DNA of 64,000 nt from Chrysopilus asiliformis (lineage: Eukaryota; Arthropoda; Insecta; Diptera; Rhagionidae), in NCBI GenBank assembly GCA_964034945.1, contig OZ035961.1, positions 7,050,001 to 7,114,000 on the forward strand, given 5' to 3'. Within the stretch, counting starts at the first letter, position 1; each line of letters begins with the position of its first letter. Of this stretch, positions 36,701-49,200 are shown piece after piece. Under the pieces are notes generated by a model. The model did not search any database. It saw only the letters and a program-made list of their open reading frames with translations, and had not been told where the DNA came from. A program made the translations under genes and the position numbers.

Positions 36701-39700
36701 TGCCAAAGCTCGAGAGATGTCGGACGTAGCCTAACTTAATATCAAGTTAATGCACCACCGTCCACAAAAGCGAGACAAATCGTAATTCCCGTACATTCTT
36801 CGATAGTATGGACTATAAATAAACCAATTATATTAGCGTAGGAAAAAAAATTATGTTTTCCATCACATTAATTTACAAGTATTGTATTTTAGTGAAAAAA
36901 ACTGAAGAAATATAAAATTTTGTAATACATATTCCACCGTTTAAAGTCTTTTGAAATTTTCCTGACGGTTATTTCCAAATTATTTCAGTTCGAAGGCAAT
37001 GAAATTAAATTGGATCCGAAAGTCGGTATCTTCGTGACAATGAATCCCGGCTATGCTGGCAGGACGGAACTTCCGGAATCAGTGAAAGCACTTTTCCGCC
37101 CAGTGACATGCATTAAGCCCGACTTAGAATTAATTTGTCTCATTTCCTTGTTCTCGGATGGATTTCTAACAGCTAAGGTAAACTAATCACAAACTTTCAT
37201 CATTTCTCTGATTGCACTTTGTGTTGATTTTAAGTTATATTCATATACTATTAAGAATGTCAAAACTAAAATTTCGTTTATCAAGAACAATGCATTATGT
37301 AAGACTATTTCCTATGATATTTGAAAATTTCTGAAAACGAAATCTTTCTCATCATCGTATGAATGTCTTTTCTGTTCATTTTGTGTCTCTACAAACATTA
37401 TTCTACAATAGATCTTAGCGAAAAAGATGACTGTCTTGTATAAGTTGGCTCAGGAACAACTATCCAAGCAATACCACTACGATTGGGGCTTACGATCCTT
37501 GAACTCGGTTCTGCGAATGGCTGGCGTTATGAAAAGGAAATCAGAGGATTTACCTGAGGCTGTAGTCCTTATGCGAGTATTACGTGACATGAACCATCCT
37601 AAGTTTATCTTCGAGGATGTTCCATTGTTCCTTGGTCTTATTAAGGTAAATTGTAATTGAATTATTTAACATTAACTTTGCAATGCTTTCACCGAATCCA
37701 TAACCGTACAACCGTTTGTAATCCTCGCAACATTCAAGTGATTCAAGTCAACATTTTAGATTATACTATATCTATGTTACGGAATGATATTTGAGTTTTG
37801 TTCCGGCAGAAAACTATTAAATGTTGCTAGTGACAGAACTGTACGACCATCGCAAAACGTGTTACAAATAATATAGACTTACTAGCTACAAACACGAGTA
37901 CAAAAGTTTCATTAATGAAAAGTTTTTTTTCTTCTTCTTTTCTTACATTTATGCTGTGTATATCTGTGGTGTTACTAACAAATTGAACCAACAAACAAAT
38001 GGACAACATAACAAACAAATAGGATCTATTCCCTGGAATTGATTGTCCTCGTATTGGCTATCCTGACTTTAATGCAGCCGTACGTGTCACGTTACAAGCT
38101 GACGGATATATTTTATTACCACACCAGGTGTCGTATTACAACCTATCTAAGTTATTTTTTATACGTTCTTCATTTTTACTTCACCTATCTAGTGCACACG
38201 TTGACATCATAAGGACTTTAGTGGATTTCGTTTACCGATCTGTTAGACTAGGGACCATATATATACATATATTATATATAAGCTATGCACAGATTCAGTC
38301 GAGAAAAGCTGTATTTCAAATTCAAACACTCTGTAGACCATAAATGTGTCCACATAATTGCCTCATAGACGGGTTCATGCGGGGTACATGTTTTCTTTTC
38401 GTATGCCGTATGAAAGATGAAATCAAAATTGCATTTATGTTCAACATGGCGAAGTCAAGAGTCAAGAGTTAAAAGCTGCGTCGAAGTCGAAAGACAGAGA
38501 CGCGTCGGACTAGATGATTGGTGGCCTGTTTCTGGTTCGGGGTCAATTCTTCGTCATATTCTGTTTAGTCTTCAAATATTTATCATTGTCTTTGAGATAT
38601 CCTTACGGAAATTTTGATTCCAAAAATCCACAGATGCGATTTTTCCTGGAAAATTTGAGAAAAAGATAATCACGTTCTCCTTACAGCATCTTCCCTTATT
38701 CCCACAAGGACGAAGTAGTGAAAATATTGTGTTGTCATCGGAGTTACGCGTGAGTGCAAAATTTCAAGTCAATCGGATGAGTGGAAGTGGGTCAAGATTA
38801 GACCGCAAGATTTGACCCTGACAGACAGACAGATACAAATGCAAGCTAAATAAAAGCTTTTAAAACCATCTGATTCTGTAATCATTCCCATAAACCTTAT
38901 ACCGACAGAACCACTTCAACTTCCGGTTAGATGCGGGATGTTATCCAATATATTTAGTATCTTCTTTAAAATTCACTTTCAATTAATAAAATCTACAAAA
39001 CTTAACCCGTTTCATATAAACCTCCAGGAATCAAACACCTCTAGGAATCAAACACTTCGGAAAGTCCACCTTTGTCGTTATATGAAAACCATAGCCTAAA
39101 TAAGTGAAGTTAAATTTTATTTACAAATGCACATGTACAAATTTTAGGTGCCATTTTCAACTGAATTTCGTTATATAACAAATAGTAATCTAAATTATTT
39201 CTGAGATCTTTCCAGGAGGATAAAGTCGTACAACTCTATGAGACCATGATGACCCGCCATTCAACGATGATCGTTGGCCCAACAGGTGGTGGGAAAACTG
39301 TTGTTATAAACACCCTGATTAAAGCCCAGTGTCATATGGGATTACCAACCAAATGTACTGTTCTTAATCCAAAGGTATAACACTTTAATTTACTTAATTA
39401 AGTTATATATGTTTTAATCTTACACCACCCATTGCCACTGTCTCTATTTTCACGCAAGTGTTTCATACAATGGCTTGATACTAGCATCAATATCGCACTA
39501 AAATCTTATGAATATGCATTACAGAGTAATCTTTGGTTAAATTAGCATAAATTTCTGTTATGCTTTTAATATTTAACGAAATTCTTGATTAATTTTCTAG
39601 CAATAAGGGTAAATTTTATTATGGTTCAAAGGAAGGAGATTTGACTTTATTTTTTTTTTTTTTTGAGAAAAAATCATAAAATCAAAAAAAATGAAACAGA

Positions 39701-42700
39701 AAAAAATTCAAACACTTAACATCATTTATGAATATTTTTAAATTACTTCAAGCTAGAAGAAATCTGAAATTTTCAATTATCTAAAAAAAAGTACGCTGTT
39801 TTCTAATTTAAAATTTTTCCAAGAATTATTGCTGGTTATTTATCGATAATCAATGAATTGTGGGAAAATTCTCTTTCAACAGGACTCCGAACTTTACGGA
39901 TTTAAACCTAAATACTCTTCATAAAATTTAATAATAATCTTACATACGAGAAGAAATAAAGCTTAATCATTGAGTATTTAACAAAAACAATAATGGAAAC
40001 GGGTGGAGTTAGATGGGTATTATATATTGGTATTATTCATCATTAATAATCACAGAACGCCATTGATTCGGATATTTCTCCGACATTGAATAGGAAATCA
40101 ATTATGTAAAATAATAGTATTAAATAGTCTTCTAAATCTAATACCCATCGATCTATATTATAGGCATGTTCAGTCGTGGAATTATATGGCTATTTAGATC
40201 CGGACACAAGAGACTGGGTTGATGGATTATTTTCAAATATTTTTCGAGAAATAAATCGGCCCACAGACAAAAAGGTAATTTTCACAAATATTTTTTATAA
40301 TTCCATATAATTATCTCTTGTTTCTTTATTGTCAAATATATATAAAAAAAAAATCCGGAAAAATAATAATATTGTGATGTCTACTCGAAAAAATCAGACA
40401 ATTTTTGATCATCTTAATACCTAAACCTCCTTCGTATTCAAACACACAAACAATACTATATTAGAAATACCGAAAGAAATCCAGAAATCATTTTTTTATA
40501 CCTTTTAAAATACATAGGTATCCTTTTAGAACCTTCCGATTCGAATTTTGCAATTCCCACATCAACGAACTCGAACCGAAAATCAAATCCACTCGAACAC
40601 CGGACTCGAAAACGCATTGGATTGGTATCATGTGAAACTTTCGTTTTGAGTAAAATGTACTGCCATAAACTTACCAAAGATTCGGTAAATAAGGATAAGA
40701 AAACTAGAACAAATTTTGGAAACCCAAGAAAATCTGCAATCGGAAAAAAGTCTTAACTCTTAATTTATAAGGTGAAAATCATATGCGTAAATGGTGTAGT
40801 GGGGTTCATTGGACCCACATGATCCAAATGCACTACGTTCTAATCACATACCAAATCGTGCTTTTAACTCGGCATGCAACACCATACTGTATGAAGGTAC
40901 TGAAGATTTCAGAGTCACTGTGCTGAAAACATGAGAGATAGCAACGAGAGAAAAGTCAATGTGGGTCCACTGGACCCACCTCATCAATTAAAGGTTAATA
41001 AAGTAATTCCTCGAAAAGGGCCCATTTTCACTGTATGTCCCATACATCACGTAAGTGCTCACTAAGGCAGGGTTTTTCAAAATTTTACGGTTAAGGGCGT
41101 AAACCATGAATTCTGCTCATTAGGAGGCTGAAAAGTGTCACTCGGAGGTTTTTGGGGTGATCACGAATCTGGTGTTAGAATGAAACGGAAGGTCCTACAA
41201 GGATAAGATTTTCCTCAAAAGTTTTTAAGTTCTTTCCGGTTTTTTTGGTATTCTAAAACTCATACAAAAAATTAATAAGGTGTCAGGTGGAAACGGCGCC
41301 TTACGTCAAGATTTTTTTTTTTCATCCCTATATTTTCCAGTAATTTTGGAAATAATATATGTGAATTAAGAAAATATTCGTGCCCGTTTTTAAACGACCG
41401 ATAGAAATCTCTGGTATATCTACTCATAGAGTAGGATCAGAGTTCTCTACTGAATGTGGAAAAATAGATGATAGAGACAGTTCATAAAATATGTCACGCT
41501 AATTTTCGACCTCTCAAAAGAAATATAATTTTACACATTTTTCAATACATCAAATTCCTGTTGGAACATATATCCATTTCTGCACTATAAAAAATCAAAA
41601 AATAAATCGCTGCACTGAAAATTTCCAAATTTGAAACATCCCTCTGCGACATAAACTTTTATGACAGTTTTTAGAAAATTCCAATTAATAACTTCAAAAT
41701 ACATTAATTGTTCTACAGCCTTCTTCTACAGTGGTGGTGTCTGATAACAATCTCTTGAGCCTTGACTTGATTTCAAACGTTATTAAGATACAATGGATTT
41801 CTATCTGCACATTGACATAAATTTGTCTTGTTTTCCTTTTGTTCTTATTGAAAGCATTTTGTCTGGTTATTGGAATTATGCAGAACCTTGTACTATGGGG
41901 ACTTATTTCAAATCCATCAAATGCATAATTTTCTGACAAAAAGCAATGCAAAATAATCCATTTTGTCTGTATGTTCACCGTCAAACGTGCACCCAACGAT
42001 AACAATTTCAACCGTGAAACTTTTTCATTCGGAGCATTCAACCAAATCAATCCATCCAACTATCTATGCGAAATGATAAAAGTATGTATATCTAACAATC
42101 TATAATATAATAATAAACTATAGGAAAGAAGATATGTTGTCTTTGATGGCGATGTAGATGCCTTGTGGATTGAAAACATGAACTCGGTTATGGATGACAA
42201 TAAACTGTTGACACTGGCGAATGGGGAACGTATTCGACTCGAGAGTTATTGTGCTCTACTTTTTGAGGTAAATATGTGTTATTTTGATTGATTGATTTTT
42301 AACGCAGATTTTTCATGTTACGTTTTCAAATACACGTATGGAATTTAAAATATATTTTTATATGAAGACTAAATATTTGGAATACACAGAGAAAAAAACA
42401 TATTTTTTTGTGACACCTTTCTTGATGATTGGCGTAACCAAAACGAGAAGAGTATGACAAGATTTTTAAGACCTCTAAAGATTGATATCTAAAACCTCGT
42501 CTCGATTAGACCTAAATCCCGATTTTTTCATAGCCTGCCTTTGAAAGTGTTTAAACACAACAGGCGAGGGGGACAAAAGAGAGCATATTTATACAATGTA
42601 AATAATTTATATTGTAGTTTGGCATACCAAGTAATCCCACGCAAATTTTGAGCTGTGTCGGACAAACCGTCAAATGTTCCATAAATAAATATAAAAATAA

Positions 42701-43213
42701 TTATAAAAAAGGATTAAGGGAGCTAAAATGGGATAGGGGGAGCGAAATCGCAACCAGCCTATAACTTTCCCAGATTTCTAAGCTATATGTTGTAAAAACC
42801 ATATCCAAATCGTTTTTTGAGCCAAATCCAAGCATCGATATATTCCAACATTTAAATTTATAACGAGTTGTAGTTGATTTAAAATTAAGTTACAAAATAT
42901 GAACCAAACTAACAAATGAAACTAAATAAAAGTTCGAAAAACCACATTTTTCCATGTTTTGTTTTTTACCCCGGGATGTAAGTTTGTTAATTTGTTAACC
43001 CCTTAAAATTATTTTCGGTATTTTTTTCAAACTTTTAGGGCACTGTACCAAAGTTTTGTCTTTTGCCTAAATATTTTACCTATTAACAGTGAAACTTACC
43101 TTTAAATTACAAACAAAGTGTTACTCAACTTTATGAGCTATTTCACTTTTTATAAATAAATTCAACAAAAATGTTACATATAAGAATCATACTAATATAT
43201 AAAAATGAGTTGG

Positions 43214-43292
<79 letters not shown>

Positions 43293-46200
43293 TCCTCTTT
43301 CACGCAAAAACGGCTGAACCGATTGACTTGAAATTTGGCATGAGTGTCTGTGGTAGTTCTGGTTCCAACATAGGTATACGGAAAAGTAGCGCGAGGGGTG
43401 GGGGAGTAAGGGGAGGGGGTAAAGTAATTTCGAAACTTAGTTTTTGCGCTATGTTACTCTTTCGCGGGGAAACGACTGAACCGATTGGCCTGAAATTTGG
43501 CATAGATGTTCGTCGGGAGTCCAGCCCCAACATAGACCCATTAAAAAGTAGCCCAAGAGGTGGGGGAGTAAAGAGAGGGGGTAAAGTGATCTCGAAACTT
43601 AGCTCTTCCTCTATGTTACCCTTTCGCGGGGAAACTATCGAGCCGATTGGCCTGAAGTTTAGCTCCAACATAGACCATAAAAAAAAATTTGAAAAAACTT
43701 AACCCAGCAACGACGGGTATGCAAGCTAGTTTTTCATAAAAACAATTAAAAATTGAACTTAATTTCGAAGCTGCTAAAGCCGATGTGGTACGCGCTGGCC
43801 CAAACTTACTGCCTAATATTTCGCCGCTACTGTGATATGCAGCCCTCAAATTTGCTCGAGATCTACATTTGTCGACCTTCAAATTTTGCCGCCCCATATT
43901 TGCCGCCTCTACATTTACCGCTCACCAAACTTGCCGTCCCTCAAATCAAATTTACCGCCTCTCAAAATTGCATCTCTTTCTCCTAATGCTACATTTACAC
44001 GAATGACAAATTTGTCATTTTTTTCTTGTCATTATGTTAATTCCCGTGTAAATGCGATAATTTTTGTAATTTTTTCTGTCAGAAAATGTCAATCTCTCAT
44101 AAAAGAATGAACTTGTCCATTCTTTTATGCCAGATTGTCATTCGTGCAAACGCAATATTAGTTATGACAAAAGTTGAATACTAAAGTTGTCATAACTAAT
44201 ATTGCGTTTGCACGAATGACAATCTGGCATAAAAGAATGGACAAGTTCATTCTTTTATGAGAGATTGACATTTTCTGACAGAAAAAATTACAAAAATTAT
44301 GCCATTTACACGGGAATTAACATAATGACAAGAAAAAAATGACAAATTTGTCATTCGTGTAAATGTACCATAAGACTGAAATCAAGTAAACTATGCGATG
44401 CGATGGTCGTTACTGAACGTTGTGAACGATGCGATGAGATCGAAACCATTTCGTCGTATACATCGTGTACCAACTTCACAATTCAGAAATTGATTTCAGT
44501 TAAAATGCGGTTTTTTTCGCACACTATACTTCGATTTTAGTTAAATTATTAAAAGAAAGGTGGCACAAAAATAGAAAGAAATTTTGTTTAAAATATTTGA
44601 ATTTTTGTTGACTTTGAAAAATATTGTTAAATAGCCAAAATCTTTCGAAAAAAAAACCATTAAAAAAATTGATTTTTTTTTCAGTGTACATATAAATAAA
44701 ATTGTGAAACAAATTTTTTCTCTATGTTAAACCCATTTTATTGATTCATTCATATCACCCCGATATAGGTTGGTAATCTATCCTATGCATCACCAGCAAC
44801 TGTGTCAAGAGCCGGAATGGTTTATGTCGATCCGAAAAATTTAGGTTTCGCACCATATTGGAAGAAATGGTTATTGTCAAGGCCAGCCACCGAACAGAGT
44901 TATCTAGAAGTAACATTCAAATCAGTCTTAACATTTATAATTTATATATATATTCATATTATAGTTCTATATCAATAATACTTGAATATCAGACATCTAT
45001 TTATTTACACAAATGTGTGGTAACAAAATATCCTTTTTTGATACCAAAGAAATAAGAAAAAATCTAAATATTTACAAACTTTATTTATTTTTCTTGGATT
45101 TTTTTTTCTCATGTGAATAGGAAATGTATGAGAGATTTATACCATCTGGTATAGCATTTATTATTGAAGGCGTTGATGGTAATCTGCAGGGGGTACCACT
45201 TAAAACGGCCATTCATCAAACTGGCTTAAATATGGTCACACAATTCTGTAACATGTTTGACGGATTATTCTTATCCAATGGAACCGAATTTGATAGTGAT
45301 GTCATTGAATGTGGATTTATTGAGGTTTATATCTATTCAACTATAATTTCCTTCTTTTTCCTCAATTTTTCCTTATTTTGGGGTTTTTTGCCCTCTTTTC
45401 AATTTGATTAAATTGCCACAGAGAGTTTATCAAATCTCAAATTTATTTATTTATATCCCTTTTTCAGTGTTTGTATGGATCCCTTGGAGCCTGTTTAATT
45501 GATTCCGATAGATTGCGATTCGATGATTTCGTTAAGAAGAAATTGAGTATGGTCAAGATAAAGGACTCAAAAGAGAAACCAGCCTTAGTGGGACAGTGTC
45601 CAACATCAAAGTCAACCTTGTATGATTATTTCTTCGATCAAGGACGAAAGGAATGGATTGCTTGGGAATGGATTGTACCACAATATGTACCCGACAGAAA
45701 TGTTAAATTTAGTGAGATATTGGTACCTACCGTTGATACATTGAAGACTGAAAAGCTATTAAACTTAATGAATAAGGTATGCTCAATCTAAATCCGGTAC
45801 AACACAAAATAAGATTTTGGTGAGAAAGGAATGATAGAATTTTACTTAAGGGACGTCTGGTGACCGTATTTATAAGACAAATTCAAGTTGTCTTTTTGAG
45901 CTATTAGCGAACTACCACTTATGTGTAGTATATTATGCGTTTTGAGTTATATCGGGTCTTTCAACAAGGACATAACAATTTTGTATTTAAATAAAACACA
46001 GAATAATTGAGATATCGGGCTGAAATTTATTCCAGGTGTAGTGGACATGTTACATTTAAGTATGAAATTCGATGTCGTTCATATGGACACCGCGAGCACG
46101 TTTGCTGATTGATTCTTTGGAGCTAATGTTCCACCACTCTTCCACACATATCGGCCGGAACGTTGGCAATTTCGCGTTCGATATTGTTCCTGAGCTCCTC

Positions 46201-49200
46201 TAACGTTGTTGGCTTGTTGGCATCAACCAACGACTTAACATGACCCCATAAAAAGAAATCCAACGGCGTTAAATCGCATGAGCTAGGTGGCCATTCGACC
46301 GGACCATTTCTCGAGATTACACGATTACCGAACTTTTCCTTCAATAGATCAATTGTTTGACCAGCTGTGTGGCATTGCTCGTTCGTGAACTTCACCATGA
46401 TAAAAATGTAAACCTTGACTGACGTTTTAGCATTGCCAGATCATAAAAAAAGTTTTAGGGTGCATTTTTATTAAAATACAAAATTGTTATGTCTTTGTTG
46501 AAAGACTCTTTATCACGGTTAAATAAGAACACCGATAGTTGGTTATTGAAAAGCTATAAATTAAACTAACACCCTAGGGTCATACCTACTGCAATTAAAT
46601 AGAAAAATATATATCCATCAACAAAAGAGTAAAAATCTTTGATCGCCCAAGTGGGATCCGCGCCTGCCTCCGCGTCTGACTCCGTATGCGCTATTTTTTT
46701 TTTGTTTTCATTTTGGAACTAAAAATTGTCCTTGTTGTTCAACACAACCCATGGTTGCATTTTCTTTTTTCAGTTTTAAAACTTTTTTAGCTATCTACCT
46801 ACTCTCTATACGAAAACAAATACAACCAATAGCTTATTTTTGTGTTTTCAGATCAATAAACCAATACTATTAATTGGCGAAGCTGGAACATCAAAAACCG
46901 CTATCATCTCAAGCTATTTACGGAAACTCGATCCTGAAATATACGTAAGAGTTAAAAATTTATAATTCGTTTAAGGATTTGCTTTTTGTTTCCGTACGAA
47001 AACTTATCCATTTATTTTTTCTTCTATTTGGATTTTTTTTTTTTTTTGCTTTGGGGCATTGGATTGGATTTTTTATGAAAATAAATGAATTAGGTCAACC
47101 TTAACTTGAATTTTTCATCACGTACATCGTCTCTTGATGTTCAAAGAACATTGGAATCTGTGGTTGAGAAGCGCACAAAGGATTCGTATGGTCCACCGAT
47201 TGGAAAGAAAATATCTGCATTTGTTGACGATATGCATATGCCACAAGTCGACGAGTATGTATAGAATTTTTGTAAATATCTAAAGTTTTTCTTTCTATAT
47301 TAACGAATGATTTAACTTTTCCAATAACACACATAAAATATTAAAATGGTGGGTGGCACACTGTGTCCCTCACATAGACACACGGACATATAGAGAGATT
47401 GAAATGTCCGGATTTTATTTCACCTGTCTTTCTGTGGTTTTCTTGTAGTCAAATATTATTATTTGCATATGTAAGAATGATTATTTGAATACGACATAAC
47501 GTTTTCTTTCATGCAGATATGGTACCCAGCAGCCCATTGCTCTACTTAAGCTACTCTTTGAACGTGGTGGCATCTACGACAGAGGACGAGATCTCAATTG
47601 GAAAAATCTCAAGGATCTGCAATTTTATGCGGCAATGGGTTGTTCAGATGGTGGTCGCAGTGATATTGATTCAAGATTCATTTCAATGTTCTGCACATAC
47701 AATTTAATCTTCCCCGAGGAATCAACCCTTAAACACATTTATTGTTCAATTTTCAAAGGACATTTGGCGGATTTCCCATCGGAATTATATTCAATTGGTG
47801 ATATCATCATTCAAATGACTTTAAACTTATTTAAAGTTTGTTTTTTTAAATGATTCTAAAACCAATTAATTTGGATTCAATGAACTTTTTTTTAGATTGT
47901 TGTCGTTGAATTGCCACCCACTCCTTCCAAGTTTCATTATATTTTTAATCTTAAGGATCTGTCAAGGATTTGCGCTGGACTTCTTCTGACCCATCCGAAT
48001 CTTTTCCAGAAGCCTAAGGATTTAGTTCGAGTTTGGCGCAACGAATTCACCAGAGTTATTTGTGATCGTCTGATTTCTGAAGAGGTATGGCGAAATGCTA
48101 ATGACGTTTTTTTTCTTGAATTTTTCCACAAATTTTATTCTGAATTTGTTCCGCAAATTTTATTTATCTATAGCAGAATAAACTTAACAAAAGTTGTAAA
48201 AATTTGAGTTTATTCGGTTTTATGTGAAAAAAATCGAATTCGGGAGTCTTTCAGGAACAAATTCCTGAATTTTTTGTCGTAATGTAAACGGTTGTGCAAC
48301 ATGAATTTAATGTCGAAGAATAAAATTCGCGAAATAAAGTGTCAAGTGTAAACGGCGCTTTAGGGTCCGCATTTTTCTGAAAACTTCTTAAAAATAAAAG
48401 TACCTTTTTCATCCACCGATAACGCAGGCTGATAATACCAGACTTCGTTTGTGCACTCGATATTAGAAGTTTTCTGCGATAATTTGGGATCATTGATTGC
48501 GAATTTGGCAGTGGTTTGGCTGGGTCAGCTCTAGTTTTTCATATACCTGCCGAGAAGTACCCAAAAATGTATCAGCCAATTGATGCAGGACAGATGCAGA
48601 TATAGCAACTCCAAATCTTCAAAAAAAATACTCGAATATTAAGTAGAGATGAGTTTTTGGTTTTGGTTTAATTTATATTTTAGTTTTGGTTCACTGAAAT
48701 TTCAATAGTTCAGTGGTTTTTGATTCGGTTCTAAAAACCGATCCGCATCTCTGATATCAAGTGCACCAAAATTAGTGTCGGTCTGTATAATTTAAATCCT
48801 TTTTTTAGACGGACTGAGTTTTACCAACAATAAAAAAACATTCTATATGCTGTTCATAAAATACGTCACACTAATTTTCACCTTTTCCAACCCTCTCCCT
48901 CGTCAACTTTTTTGCGATTGTTGGTTGGATATTAATATCGCGGACATACTGCCAACGGCAAAATGTGTGACGTATTTTATAGGACATTTAAAACAAAATT
49001 GGGGACGAACTTCTCAAAAAAATTAATTAAAAACACCTTCAAAACCGCTAAAAAAATATTATAAGGAATATTAAGAATTTCGTTTAAAATATTTTACCGA
49101 GAACGACATCACCATCATTTACCATTCTTAATTAACTTTTTTTCGCCAGTTTTTAATGGAATTTTCTGAAACTATTTTAATTAATATCATTTAAGGATAT

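Larger units (their letters stand above)
42268..44768 (+). other. Intron 42
   Basis: It contains the Helitron-like copy 3 (43197-43729), a degenerate TTTGCCGCC-type tandem array (about 43880-43975) and the 384-bp foldback (43987-44370). 42268-43190 and 44375-44768 are unassigned. Confidence 0.65.
45777..46851 (+). other. Intron 45, with a Tc1/mariner-type remnant
   Basis: Besides the 45952-46511 element I see only AT-rich sequence. Confidence 0.65.

Noticed and set aside
36440..36850. Possible extra exon or gene fragment in intron 36
   Set aside because: Composition is more balanced but there are stops in all frames and no family match.
41694..42059. Minus-strand 121-codon frame in intron 41
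   Set aside because: No similarity I recognise and AT-typical composition; too weak to call.
43205..43702. A 165-codon frame across the Helitron-like element
   Set aside because: It begins in the GTCT microsatellite and translates the non-coding modules of the repeat; the other copies do not preserve it.
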